A stretch of DNA of 64,000 nucleotides, taken from NCBI GenBank assembly GCA_021797515.1, contig JAJZZP010000067.1:1-64000 (forward strand), written 5' to 3'. The position numbers and the translations under genes were made by a program. This DNA is from Bacillota bacterium (GTDB lineage: Bacteria; Bacillota; Sulfobacillia; Sulfobacillales; Sulfobacillaceae). The notes under the pieces are model-generated. The model was not told where the DNA came from, ran no database searches, and saw only the letters and a list, made by a program, of their open reading frames with translations. The first letter of the stretch is position 1. Each line of letters opens with the position of its first letter. Positions 34,761-43,544 of this stretch are shown here, in pieces.

Positions 34761-35753
34761 CTAATGTCCCCAACGAATGACGTTGGCACCCCAGGTGAGT
34801 CCAGCTCCAAAGGCAACCAGCACAATCACATCCCCGCGGTGTACCCGCCCTTGAAGGCGCGCCTCGTCGAGCGCCAAGGGAATGGTTCCCACCGAGGTAT
34901 TTCCATAGCGTTCGATGTTGATAACCACCCGATCCGGGTCCAAGTTAAAGCGCCGTACCGCCGCGTCAATAATGCGCAAGTTCGCTTGGTGAGGCACTAA
35001 AAGATCCATATCATCCAATGTCATGCCTACCTTGGCTAAAGCTTTTTCCACTGCTTCCGGCATCGCTTTAACCGCAAAACGAAACGTTTCATTCCCGTTC
35101 ATCTTCAGAAAATGCAGGCGCTCTTGAACCGTCGCGGCGCTGGCCGGCAAACGTGAGCCGCCCGCAGGCAGCGCCAACAAGTCACCCCCGCGTCCATCGG
35201 CGCGCAAGTAGGATCCCAAAATGCCAAATTCCGTGGCATCTTGTTCCTCCAGCACCAACGCGCCTGCTGCGTCACCAAACAACACGGCTGTGGTCCGGTC
35301 CTGATAGTCGGTTATGCTGCTCAACTTATCTGCTCCCACTACCAAAATGCGGTGGAAATTTCCGCTCTGAATCATGGCGGAAGCCATTTCGATGGCGTAA
35401 ATCAGTCCAGTACATCCAGCTTGCAGGTCCACTCCGGCAACCGGCTGATCGCACAGACGCGTCTCTAAACGGGCAGCAGTGGAAGGAAATAGGGTGTCTG
35501 GAGTGTTGGTCGCAACAATTATAAAGTCAAGGTCATCTCCCTCGATCCCTGCTTCTTGCAATGCAATGCGACTGGCCTTTTCAGCCATGTCACTTGTGGT
35601 CTCTTCAGGATCTGCAATGTGCCGCTCCTTGATTCCGGTTCGTGTAACAATCCATTCGTCGTTGGTATCCACCAGGCGTTCTAGATCGTGGTTGTTCAAC
35701 ACTTTTGGGGGCGCGTAGGTCCCCAGCCCTTTGACTACCGCGCGTTTTGTCAT
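34761..35753 (-). CDS. fabH: Beta-ketoacyl-ACP synthase III
   Basis: FabH starts fatty-acid synthesis by joining acyl-CoA with malonyl-ACP. The 330-residue protein has catalytic Cys in DLQAGCTGLIYAI, His in LVPHQANLRI and Asn in RYGNTSVGTIPLAL. In bacilli its primer choice sets branched-chain lipids. It overlaps plsX by four bases (ATGA) and is followed by degV. Confidence 0.96.
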   Translation of the reverse strand: MTKRAVVKGLGTYAPPKVLNNHDLERLVDTNDEWIVTRTGIKERHIADPEETTSDMAEKASRIALQEAGIEGDDLDFIIVATNTPDTLFPSTAARLETRLCDQPVAGVDLQAGCTGLIYAIEMASAMIQSGNFHRILVVGADKLSSITDYQDRTTAVLFGDAAGALVLEEQDATEFGILGSYLRADGRGGDLLALPAGGSRLPASAATVQERLHFLKMNGNETFRFAVKAMPEAVEKALAKVGMTLDDMDLLVPHQANLRIIDAAVRRFNLDPDRVVINIERYGNTSVGTIPLALDEARLQGRVHRGDVIVLVAFGAGLTWGANVIRWGH

Positions 35754-36748
35754 CCGTTAGTCTCCTCCCCCACAACCCGCTCTTTAATTCTTTGTTGACT
35801 ACCAGAGACCCCAAATTGGTGAGCCATGGTGATTGCAATACGAAACGCCTTGGCTTCACTAGCCCCATGACACTTGTAAATGGGTTGGTCCAATCCCAAA
35901 AGAGGCGCCCCCCCATATTCTTGATAATCTAGTAATGTTCTTAGATCATTGAGGCCCGACTTTAAAAACAATGCTGCCAATTTGGTGGTCCAATTGCGCA
36001 GCATGACACGACGCAATTGGGACATAATATCCCGTGCTACTCCCTCCGTCAGCTTCAATGCAATATTTCCCGAAAACCCATCACAGACCACGACATCGGC
36101 TTTACCCTGCAAGAGTTCGCGGGCCTCAAGATTACCAACGAAATTTAACGAAGTCGACTTGAGCCACTGATGCGCTTCACGGATTAGCGGGGGCCCTTTG
36201 CCCGCCTCTTCTCCCACGTTAAGCAATGCTATTCTGGGCCTAGCCATTCCAAACACCTCCTGGCAATACACCGAGCCCATTAAAGCATATTGCACCAGTT
36301 GTGACGGTTTCGGATCCAAGTTCGCACCAACATCCAGGAGCATGACACCCCATCCCTGCAACACAGGTAAAATGGCCGTTAGCGCCGGTCGTTCAATGCC
36401 TGGCATTCGGCCCAGACTAAGCAAACCTGCGGTCATTAACGCCCCGGTATTTCCCGCGGAAATTCCCGCTACCGCCTCACCTCCGGCCACTAGTTTAATC
36501 ATGTGCACCATGGACGAATCCCGTTTTGCTTTGACTGCCGCCACCGGACGATCGTCCATGGTGATCACTTGCGAGGACGGAAACACGGTAATGCGTTCTG
36601 GCAAAGGGGTTAACACGCGGTGAATGGCGGCCGGTTCCCCGACCAATATGACTTCCAATGATTGTTGTTCTTGAATCGCTACTACGGCTCCTTTTACCGG
36701 TGCATCAGGGGCATGATCGCCCCCCATGGCATCGACGGCAATTTTCAA
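35750..36748 (-). CDS. plsX: Phosphate acyltransferase PlsX
   Basis: PlsX converts acyl-ACP to acyl-phosphate, the donor for PlsY in phospholipid synthesis. The 332-residue protein starts with MKIAVDAMGGDHAPDAPVKG and has AGISAGNTGALMTAGLLSLG and VVCDGFSGNIALKLTEG, all family signatures. Its start overlaps the fapR stop by four bases and its stop overlaps fabH. Confidence 0.96.
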   Translation of the reverse strand: MKIAVDAMGGDHAPDAPVKGAVVAIQEQQSLEVILVGEPAAIHRVLTPLPERITVFPSSQVITMDDRPVAAVKAKRDSSMVHMIKLVAGGEAVAGISAGNTGALMTAGLLSLGRMPGIERPALTAILPVLQGWGVMLLDVGANLDPKPSQLVQYALMGSVYCQEVFGMARPRIALLNVGEEAGKGPPLIREAHQWLKSTSLNFVGNLEARELLQGKADVVVCDGFSGNIALKLTEGVARDIMSQLRRVMLRNWTTKLAALFLKSGLNDLRTLLDYQEYGGAPLLGLDQPIYKCHGASEAKAFRIAITMAHQFGVSGSQQRIKERVVGEETNG

Positions 36749-37329
36749 AACCTGCTGCCTCCTTTTGCGGCGGTTAACGCCGCTACCGCAAATACCACAA
36801 ATTTAGCCCGAAATACCGTCTCTTGCCGTACCTGACTCTCAACCAGCACTACCCATCGGGGACCAGTTTTGCGAATCACCTCAGCGTAAGCACTAATTTG
36901 TTCACCTGCCATCACTGGTTGCTTGAATTTAGCATTGACCAGCCCCGTGAGCACCACATCACCATCAACTACCGCAATAGCTAGGGAATCCGCTTGAGCA
37001 AAAATGTAATGTCCACGCAAAACCCCGGTGTGGGCAAAAGCCATTGCAGCGTCGGTATCCAGAACCGACCGACCGCTGTGCCCGATGTTTAAATCCACCA
37101 ATTCGCCCACCATTTCCTGGCGATGCATTGCCCTGACCTGATTTACACTCCGCCTGGCCAGATTTTCTGATCGCAATCGCATTTCTGGAATCCCCAGATG
37201 CATCCGATCCAGTCTTATCGTAGGCACACTCACGCCAAAATGCTCCGCCAACTCTTCGTCGGTTTGCAGCGGGTTTTGGCCGAGCAATTCTCGCAGTTGG
37301 CGTTGTCGTTCAATTTTGCTTACCCGCAA
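36745..37329 (-). CDS. fapR: Fatty-acid biosynthesis repressor FapR
   Basis: FapR represses fab/plsX genes until malonyl-CoA binds it. The 194-residue protein has an N-terminal HTH (TDEELAEHFGVSVPTIRLDRMHLGIPE) and a hot-dog effector domain with GHSGRSVLDTDAAMAFAHTGVLRGHYIFAQ. The start codon is TTG, preceded by GAGGGGG about 12 bases away. It heads the lipid operon; a candidate FapR box lies 36 bases upstream, consistent with autoregulation. Confidence 0.94.
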   Translation of the reverse strand: MRVSKIERQRQLRELLGQNPLQTDEELAEHFGVSVPTIRLDRMHLGIPEMRLRSENLARRSVNQVRAMHRQEMVGELVDLNIGHSGRSVLDTDAAMAFAHTGVLRGHYIFAQADSLAIAVVDGDVVLTGLVNAKFKQPVMAGEQISAYAEVIRKTGPRWVVLVESQVRQETVFRAKFVVFAVAALTAAKGGSRF

Positions 37330-37364
37330 CGATAACCAAGCACCCCCTCTTTTATTACTATATG

Positions 37365-37381
37365 TTAATACTCGGTGATAA
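37365..37381 (-). promoter_or_regulatory. Candidate FapR operator
   Basis: TTAATACTCGGTGATAA matches the published 17-base FapR consensus (TTAGTACC-N-GGTACTAA type) at about 12 positions and has inverted ends. It is 36 bases before fapR and 12 bases after the rpmF terminator, where a promoter must lie. Confidence 0.65.
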
Positions 37382-37392
37382 CATTAATGCAA

Positions 37393-37421
37393 AAAAATTC
37401 CATGGATAAACCATGGAATTT
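37393..37421 (-). terminator. Terminator after rpmF
   Basis: AAATTCCATGG and CCATGGAATTT form a perfect 11-pair stem with a 5-base loop; the minus strand then reads a T-run. The stem overlaps the last base of the rpmF stop and separates rpmF from the fapR promoter. Confidence 0.88.
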
Positions 37422-37603
37422 TATGCATCGTGCTTGACCACAATCCGCCCGTCATAAAAGCCGCAATGCGGACACACATGATGTGGCATACGATCCCCAT
37501 GACACCTGGGGCACTCAACCCACTGCGGAGCTGTTAACTTCCATGTCGACCGCCGCGTGCGGGTCCGAGACTTGGGTGACTTCCGTTTCGGTACTGCCAT
37601 CAA
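37421..37603 (-). CDS. rpmF: 50S ribosomal protein L32
   Basis: The 60-residue protein begins AVPKRKSPKSRTRTRRS after its start and has a zinc site with two CxxC pairs (VECPRCHG and HVCPHCGFYDGR). It follows yceD by 19 bases, as in most bacteria, with TAGGAGG before the start. Confidence 0.96.
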   Translation of the reverse strand: MMAVPKRKSPKSRTRTRRSTWKLTAPQWVECPRCHGDRMPHHVCPHCGFYDGRIVVKHDA

Positions 37604-37622
37604 GCATTCCTCCTAAAACCTT

Positions 37623-38150
37623 TTAGTCCTTTTCCTGTCGCGCAGTGGGGTGGGACTCCGCCCATTCTCTTAAGGGTCCCCACCGATCATCTGCAGGCGT
37701 GATGCAGTCACATGGATGAAGATTTAAGTTGGCCCCACATTGGGGGCAAAGTCCGCGGCAATCTGCCGAGCATACAGGCGCCATTGGTACACTTACCGCA
37801 ACTGCGTCAGCCACTAAGACGTCTAAACCAATTTTGTCTCCAAGAAATCGATGGTAATCCAAGGAAGGATCGTCGGGTCCAGCCTCTTCATGAAATTCCT
37901 CGAAAATTTCAAATGGTATCTCTAACACGAACGCTTCCAAACACCGAGAACAAATGGCTTGTACCTTTACTGTTCCTTCGCATTCTACCAACAATTCGTG
38001 CCCGGTGTTGCGCACCTTAACATCCAACGACAGTGGAGACAAAAAAGGAAAGTCCAAACGCTGTTGAGCGTCTTCGAAATCCCTACTCTCAATATGCAGG
38101 GCTTCTTCTCGTCCCGCCCATTTTTTGACGTCCGAGACCCGTATCTCCAT
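37623..38150 (-). CDS. YceD/DUF177 family protein
   Basis: The 175-residue acidic protein has the DUF177 core: VEGTVKVQAICSRCLEAFVLEIPF in similar form, and a C-terminal Cys cluster (VCSADCRGLCPQCGANLN) that ends the family. YceD is linked to 23S rRNA or ribosome assembly in bacteria and plants. GAGGTGG lies upstream; the second of two adjacent ATG codons gives the better spacing and is used here. It is co-transcribed with rpmF. Confidence 0.9.
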   Translation of the reverse strand: MEIRVSDVKKWAGREEALHIESRDFEDAQQRLDFPFLSPLSLDVKVRNTGHELLVECEGTVKVQAICSRCLEAFVLEIPFEIFEEFHEEAGPDDPSLDYHRFLGDKIGLDVLVADAVAVSVPMAPVCSADCRGLCPQCGANLNLHPCDCITPADDRWGPLREWAESHPTARQEKD

Positions 38151-38213
38151 CATTCCACCTCGCAAAACTGTTGGTATTATACTGATTGCGGTTCGTCGTT
38201 GTCAACCAACTGT

Positions 38214-39875
38214 CTATAGTTTTCCGCGTCGCATAGCGCCCACTACAACCCACAGTCCTATTGCCAAAGTAGCGATAAAAGCATATTCACCCAGAGGAAA
38301 ATGCGTCAAGGCGTCTAGTTGATCGCGGTGCACCACTAATCCGGTACCCACAACAAGTGCTGCCAAAAGAAACGTTAAAGCCAAACGGTTGATCAATCGC
38401 TCCCAGTGTTGCAATACTTTATCCAAATTCTTGTGTTCAAGGACGATGCGGAACTCCCCTTGGCTTAGCGTGCTTAATGCCCGGTCCACTTGACTTGGCA
38501 GCCGGGAAGCCACCTCTGCCCACTCCATAACGGTCTCCGCAGCATCTGGCGCCCACCATCCTGGTGCAATCCGCTGCCACAACAGTTCAAGCGCATGCGG
38601 CTTCCCTAGATTAACCAATGAAGCGTGGGGATCTAGCCTGCGCACCACGCCATCCACCGTCACCGCAGTTTTGGCCAACAATGTATACTCGGGGGGAATC
38701 CGAATTTGATAGGTTTGGGCTAGTGCTAAAATGTCTGACAGCGCCTGGCCCAAGTTGAACTGCTCTAATTCAACTTCGTAATATCGCCGGCGCAACCGAT
38801 CCACGTCCTGCAACAAAGCGTGACGGTCAACCTGCCCCTCGATTACACCTAGTGCTAAAAGAGATTCAACCACTCGGGAAGACTTTCCAAACGACAGCCC
38901 GATTATCAAATCCACCGATTTTTTTCGCATGTCAGGAGTAAAATTACCCACTAGCCCCCAGTCAAGAAATATCACTTGGCCGCGGTCATTTACGTGAATA
39001 TTCCCGGGATGGGGATCAGCATGAAAAAATCCTTTGACAAATATCTGATAGTATAAAGCACCCACAAATTTTTCTGCCAATTGACTCGGCGCTAACCGGG
39101 AGGATTTCCATTCATTGATCTTGGTTCCTGTGACCTCCTCCAACACCAGTACTTCAGGCCGTGTCCATTCCCAAAGCACTTGAGGAATTCTCATGCCCCG
39201 CTGCCCGTCATACTGCTTGAAAGCACGTTCAGTATAATGGGCCTCAACGCTAAAATCGCGTTCCTGCCTAAGTGTGCGCGATAGTTCAGCAACCAATGTT
39301 GAGACTTGGTATTGACGCGCCCATTCGGTGCGCCTTTCAGCTAATTCTCCCAAACGTTTTAAAATGGCCAAATCCGATTCCGTCTGTTCTACGACATGCG
39401 GACGACGTACTTTAATAACCACCGCTTGCCCCGTCAATAGGCGGCCTTGATGGACTTGGCCTAAGGACGCAGCTGCCAATGGCTCAGGATTAATATACAG
39501 CAACACGTCAGCCATGGGCCGTCCCCAAGCGGTTTCCAGCGTTTGCACTAAAACGTCGAACCCGAACGGCGGTACGTCACTCTGTAATTTTTCCAGCGCC
39601 TTCACCAAGCGCAACGGCAAGATATCGCTGCGCAAGGAGGCCAATTGCCCCAATTTCACGAACGTCGGCCCCATGGCTGCAAGTACCAAACCTAATCGTT
39701 CAGCCCAATTAGCATCGTCTTCGGGAACGCGGGCTCTCAGCCACCGCTGTTTTATCGACAAGTGCCGGGAAAGACCTAGACTGTCCATGACCATTACAAA
39801 TCCATGCTGAGCTAAGATACTGGCAATCTCGCGGTAACGGCGCCAGCCGGCGGCTCGGGACCATGCAACTCTCAT
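38214..39875 (-). CDS. ABC1/UbiB (AarF)-family atypical kinase
   Basis: The 553-residue protein is a membrane-anchored member of the ABC1 kinase family. The KxGQ motif is in VKLGQLASLRSDILP; the Ala-rich nucleotide loop is AAASLGQVHQG; Lys is in VIKVRRP; the HADPHPGN and LDWGLVG motifs follow. Two C-terminal membrane helices (LTFLLAALVVGTGLVV, AFIATLAIGLWVVVGA) end the protein. UbiB homologues support quinone synthesis; Firmicute members are poorly characterised. Its start overlaps the iadA stop (ATGA). Confidence 0.9.
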   Translation of the reverse strand: MRVAWSRAAGWRRYREIASILAQHGFVMVMDSLGLSRHLSIKQRWLRARVPEDDANWAERLGLVLAAMGPTFVKLGQLASLRSDILPLRLVKALEKLQSDVPPFGFDVLVQTLETAWGRPMADVLLYINPEPLAAASLGQVHQGRLLTGQAVVIKVRRPHVVEQTESDLAILKRLGELAERRTEWARQYQVSTLVAELSRTLRQERDFSVEAHYTERAFKQYDGQRGMRIPQVLWEWTRPEVLVLEEVTGTKINEWKSSRLAPSQLAEKFVGALYYQIFVKGFFHADPHPGNIHVNDRGQVIFLDWGLVGNFTPDMRKKSVDLIIGLSFGKSSRVVESLLALGVIEGQVDRHALLQDVDRLRRRYYEVELEQFNLGQALSDILALAQTYQIRIPPEYTLLAKTAVTVDGVVRRLDPHASLVNLGKPHALELLWQRIAPGWWAPDAAETVMEWAEVASRLPSQVDRALSTLSQGEFRIVLEHKNLDKVLQHWERLINRLALTFLLAALVVGTGLVVHRDQLDALTHFPLGEYAFIATLAIGLWVVVGAMRRGKL

Positions 39876-41053
39876 CGCCCTACGTTCTCGTAAGTCCCAT
39901 AGACTAGCGGTTTGCCATCTTGCACCATAATCCGGCCCTTAGCAATGACTGTGTCCACCATGTCACCTTTAATCACAAGCACATTAGCTATCATTCCAGG
40001 GGCTATCTCACCAACCAAAGGCAATTTTAGAATATGGGCCGGAGTACTGGTTGCCGGGGCCAAGGCTTCCTCCCACGGCACTCCATTTTTAACCAGTGCC
40101 AATACGGCTTGCCATAAGGTATCAGCCGATCCCATCTCCATCCGGACCAAGTGACCCCGAGCATCAAATGTCGGCGCCGATCCTTCCGCATCGGAACTAA
40201 AGCTTATGTGATCCCATGGCACGCCCTGCTCACGCAAATAACACGCAGCGGCAGACGGTGCCACGGCGTCAGGATCATCGTCCACCGGCCCAATTCCGGT
40301 GGTAATGTCGAGCCATCCACCCCGCCTGCCTAAACCTACCGCATCGTGCAGTAATTCTCGATCCCGGTTCAAATGGGTAGGAACAAAAGTGTCAGGTGGC
40401 AAATCCGCTATTTCCAACACCTGATACACAGGGCCAAGCCGACGCGGACCGTTTCCCATATGGAGGTGAAGTATTCCCGCTTTACCGGCTAAAATACCGC
40501 CGACGCGTGCCTCAGAGGCTAATTCGGCCAGCACCCGATCACTGGGATGACTGCCTCTGTGGTCGCTCACCGCTATTTCCCCGATGCCCAACACCTTGTC
40601 GATGAGAATAATGTCGTTTCGCGGGTTATCCGTTATAGTTCGGGTCGGAACTTCGTAAGCTCCGGTGTAGATATATGTGGTAAGGCCCTCGGCCTCAAGC
40701 CCGCGGGCAGCGGCTAAAAGTCCAGATACACTCCGAGTCGTACCATCCGTTCCCAAGACACCTACCACCGTCGTAATCCCTGCCCGTGTCAATTGGGTTA
40801 ATCGAATTTCCGGCGTACGGAACTGTGGGCCGCCCTCACCACCACCTCCAGCAATGTGGACATGCTGATCCACCAATCCCGGCATTATCAAGGCGTCTTG
40901 AACAGACACTACCTGCCCTAGGCACCACGGAGGCAATTCCAGATGATCGCCAATGGCGGCAATCCGTTCTCCGATAATCAAAACGTCTTGCCGCCCGAGA
41001 TCCTTTGGTGCATACACGGTGCCCCCTCGCACTAAGAGAGCCTCTATCATCAT
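39872..41053 (-). CDS. iadA: Isoaspartyl dipeptidase
   Basis: IadA hydrolyses beta-aspartyl dipeptides that arise from damaged proteins. The 393-residue amidohydrolase has the metal motif PGLVDQHVHIAGGGGEGG, TVVGVLGTDGTTRS, LHLHMGNGPRRLG, FVPTHLNRDRELL and DITTGIG as in the family. It overlaps the Ser/Gln-rich gene upstream and aarF downstream by four bases each, so all three are translationally coupled. The link between them is not clear. Confidence 0.9.
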   Translation of the reverse strand: MMIEALLVRGGTVYAPKDLGRQDVLIIGERIAAIGDHLELPPWCLGQVVSVQDALIMPGLVDQHVHIAGGGGEGGPQFRTPEIRLTQLTRAGITTVVGVLGTDGTTRSVSGLLAAARGLEAEGLTTYIYTGAYEVPTRTITDNPRNDIILIDKVLGIGEIAVSDHRGSHPSDRVLAELASEARVGGILAGKAGILHLHMGNGPRRLGPVYQVLEIADLPPDTFVPTHLNRDRELLHDAVGLGRRGGWLDITTGIGPVDDDPDAVAPSAAACYLREQGVPWDHISFSSDAEGSAPTFDARGHLVRMEMGSADTLWQAVLALVKNGVPWEEALAPATSTPAHILKLPLVGEIAPGMIANVLVIKGDMVDTVIAKGRIMVQDGKPLVYGTYENVGR

Positions 41054-41544
41054 TCTTGTTTGCCACTTCCCTTTTCACCGCGGCCTAAAACCAACTCGAT
41101 TTTTTTGGCGATTTCCTCGCTTTGTTGAATCACGCTACGTAGCTTTTTTAGATTGGCTTCAAGTTCCTGGCTCAATTCATATTGGGCTTGCGTCAGGACC
41201 TGGGCAACCGTCTGGCTCTGACTATTGCTGTCACTGGTTTTGGATTTCACCTGTGCTTTCTTGGATTTGTTGCTATTAATACCCGAAGCACTACTCTGGT
41301 TATTGTTGCTACTGCCTTGTCCGGAATTCTGATTACCGCTAGACGAGTTTTGATTCGCGCCGCTTCCTTGATTTTGGCTCATCGACGCCAGTTCCTGCCG
41401 CACCATCTGCCGCAGTTGTTCAGGATCTGGGCTTCCACTATCCCCATTGCCGTTTTGCCCGGAATGTTGTGTTTTTGCTAACTCCTCCCGAATAATGTCG
41501 CGCAAACTGGTCGACGAATGCCCTCCACTAGACCCATTGGCCAA
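41050..41544 (-). CDS. Ser/Asn/Gln-rich protein with terminal coiled coil
   Basis: I do not recognise this roughly 164-residue protein. Two similar segments occur in its first half (LRDIIREELAKTQ and LRQMVRQELASMS). The middle is very rich in Ser, Asn, Gln and Gly, with a Lys-rich patch. The last 50 residues (AQYELSQELEANLKKLRSV..) read as an amphipathic coiled coil. No signal peptide or membrane helix is present. The likely start is TTG at 41544 with AGGAGG nine bases upstream; the ATG three codons earlier almost touches this site. It precedes iadA with a four-base overlap. Confidence 0.65.
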   Translation of the reverse strand: MANGSSGGHSSTSLRDIIREELAKTQHSGQNGNGDSGSPDPEQLRQMVRQELASMSQNQGSGANQNSSSGNQNSGQGSSNNNQSSASGINSNKSKKAQVKSKTSDSNSQSQTVAQVLTQAQYELSQELEANLKKLRSVIQQSEEIAKKIELVLGRGEKGSGKQE

Positions 41545-41607
41545 TTGACACATCCTCCTTTGGCTACTGCATTAAAGGATAGTATGTCCGGGTATTGCCC
41601 AATTAAC

Positions 41608-42633
41608 CTAAGCGTTGGCACTAGTGCCAACTTCTATGTCTTTAAGCGCCTGAGTCAGTGTTTTTACTGGATAAATGGTCATGTGGTAGCCTTTGCTCTG
41701 TGCCATATGCAGTGCTTTGGCGTAATTGGCTTGGGGGCACAAAAAGATAGTGGCGCCAGCGCGGTGGACGGTAATCACTTTTTGGGCCACCCCCCCAATT
41801 TGACTTACGGTACCATTAGGGGAAATTTCTCCAGTACCCGCCACGACACGCCCACGAGCTAAGTTCTTTCCCGTGATTTGATCATAAATTTCCAGAGCGA
41901 ACATCATCCCGGCACTGGGGCCCCCAATATTTTCGGTTTTGATGGTCACCGGACGCGGAATATGCCAATCTAGCTCTTGCCCTATCAAGACACCGATGGC
42001 TGGAGCAGGGTCGCCTTTTAGGTGCATCGTCTTAATAGGGATGACTATTCGCTGGTGATGGCGTATCACGGTAAACGGAACAATCTCGCCATAAGTAAAA
42101 TGTTTTTGCATCAGGGTTCGAATTTGAGTGGGTGATGTCACCTTATATCGTCCCACCGCCACGATCAAATCGCCGGCTTTGAGTTTGCCAGCCGCTGTAC
42201 CTGATTTCAGTACTCCTTCGACTTGCGCGCCGGGAACCGTGGACACCGATGCATTAAGCCCTGCTAGCCGTTCTCCGGCTACTTCCGCTGAAAGCTTGCT
42301 TCCCGACATCATCGCGTAATTGAGTTGTTCATATTGACTCATATTCAATCCCCCAGTGGCGTAGCTCAGAGGCAAAATTTCCACGTTAGGGTCCAACTTT
42401 GCGCCCAAATAAAGGAGTTCATTAAGTTGTCCAATTTCCACAGCAACCATTAACAGTTTGCCCCGACCCGGCGAGTGTCCTTGGGAAACCTCCACCATTT
42501 GTGATAAGTTACCGGTTATTCCCGGAGCTTCTGCCAGATAGTTAGTGGGGATGAACCAAAGCACAACGCCCGCTACCACCAAGATCGCTATGATCCACAC
42601 CAGAGCTTTTCCGACACTTCGCTTTGTCTTCAT
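41608..42633 (-). CDS. ylbL: YlbL-type PDZ / Lon-like membrane protease
   Basis: The 341-residue protein has an N-terminal membrane helix (ALVWIIAILVVAGVVLWFI), a PDZ domain (about 135-215, with GTAAGKLKAGDLIVAV) and a C-terminal S16 Lon-type peptidase domain. The Ser nucleophile is in GGPSAGMMFALEIYDQ and the Lys lies in GGVAQKVITVHRAG. In Bacillus YlbL is a secreted-side protease cleaving SOS division inhibitor YneA. It overlaps ylbK by four bases, as in Bacillus. Confidence 0.9.
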   Translation of the reverse strand: MKTKRSVGKALVWIIAILVVAGVVLWFIPTNYLAEAPGITGNLSQMVEVSQGHSPGRGKLLMVAVEIGQLNELLYLGAKLDPNVEILPLSYATGGLNMSQYEQLNYAMMSGSKLSAEVAGERLAGLNASVSTVPGAQVEGVLKSGTAAGKLKAGDLIVAVGRYKVTSPTQIRTLMQKHFTYGEIVPFTVIRHHQRIVIPIKTMHLKGDPAPAIGVLIGQELDWHIPRPVTIKTENIGGPSAGMMFALEIYDQITGKNLARGRVVAGTGEISPNGTVSQIGGVAQKVITVHRAGATIFLCPQANYAKALHMAQSKGYHMTIYPVKTLTQALKDIEVGTSANA

Positions 42634-43430
42634 AGAGCTCTCCCTTCATTGGCGTCGGCTGTTACCGTCCCCAATAACGCTAACAGTGACGGCATAGCAG
42701 CTTCCGCAGCTTTTTCTCCAGCGGCAATTATAGTCCCAATTTGGCTAAAATGGGCATCCCGGCTTAACGTCAGATCCGGTTCAATTACGATGTCAGCATC
42801 CAGTTGCTGATACTGACGGAGTTGGCGAGCCATTATGTCAAAGGTTTGGAAAAGGACATCAAACATCGACCCCACTTTAGTCGCCAGTTCGACACCCACA
42901 TCCACGGCTACCAAAACGTTTCCCGGCCATTGCCGCGCAATGTCTACTGGCACTCGGTTCAATACGCCACCGTCGACCAGTACCCTGCCCTCACGAATCA
43001 CCGGGCTGAAGATGCCGGGTATCGATACGGTAGCCCGCACTCCTCGTGCTAAACTGCCGGAATCAATCACCACCGGAGTTGCCGACTCGATGTCGACGGC
43101 TACCACTTTGAGTGGTGGCTGACATTCTTCAAAACGACGCCCCCGAGTAAGCAAACTCAACAATCCCTCGAGTTTCCGTCCCGCAACTACGCCCATTTTT
43201 GACAAGGAAAAGTCGAGCCAATCACTGCGCCGAATGCCAAGCGCTACTTCCTCCAACATAAGCCCGGTATATCCGGTGCAATAAAGTGCACCAACCAGGC
43301 CGCCCATGCTGGAACCGGCAATTCCCCGAATAGGGATTTGGTAGCGGTCCAAAACTTTCAGCACGCCAATATGCGCTAGTCCCCTGGCTCCACCGGAGGA
43401 CAAAGCCAAAGTCACCCCTGGTTGCGACAT
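42630..43430 (-). CDS. ylbK: Patatin-like phospholipase (YlbK/RssA family)
   Basis: The 266-residue esterase has the oxyanion motif SSGGARGLAHIGVL, nucleophile Ser in GIAGSSMGGLVGALY (GxSxG) and the catalytic Asp in VLVDGGVLNRVP. It should cleave lipids or acyl esters in the cytoplasm. It is divergently oriented from the YlbJ-like gene and overlaps ylbL. Confidence 0.9.
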   Translation of the reverse strand: MSQPGVTLALSSGGARGLAHIGVLKVLDRYQIPIRGIAGSSMGGLVGALYCTGYTGLMLEEVALGIRRSDWLDFSLSKMGVVAGRKLEGLLSLLTRGRRFEECQPPLKVVAVDIESATPVVIDSGSLARGVRATVSIPGIFSPVIREGRVLVDGGVLNRVPVDIARQWPGNVLVAVDVGVELATKVGSMFDVLFQTFDIMARQLRQYQQLDADIVIEPDLTLSRDAHFSQIGTIIAAGEKAAEAAMPSLLALLGTVTADANEGRAL

Positions 43431-43544
43431 CTTTTTTCGTCCCTTTCAGTCTATGAACAATAGTCATGCCTTGATGTCCCCAATCATAGCTTGACACGGC
43501 ATCTATTGCATATTTTCCAGTAACCTCTTAAAACGGGGGCAGTC

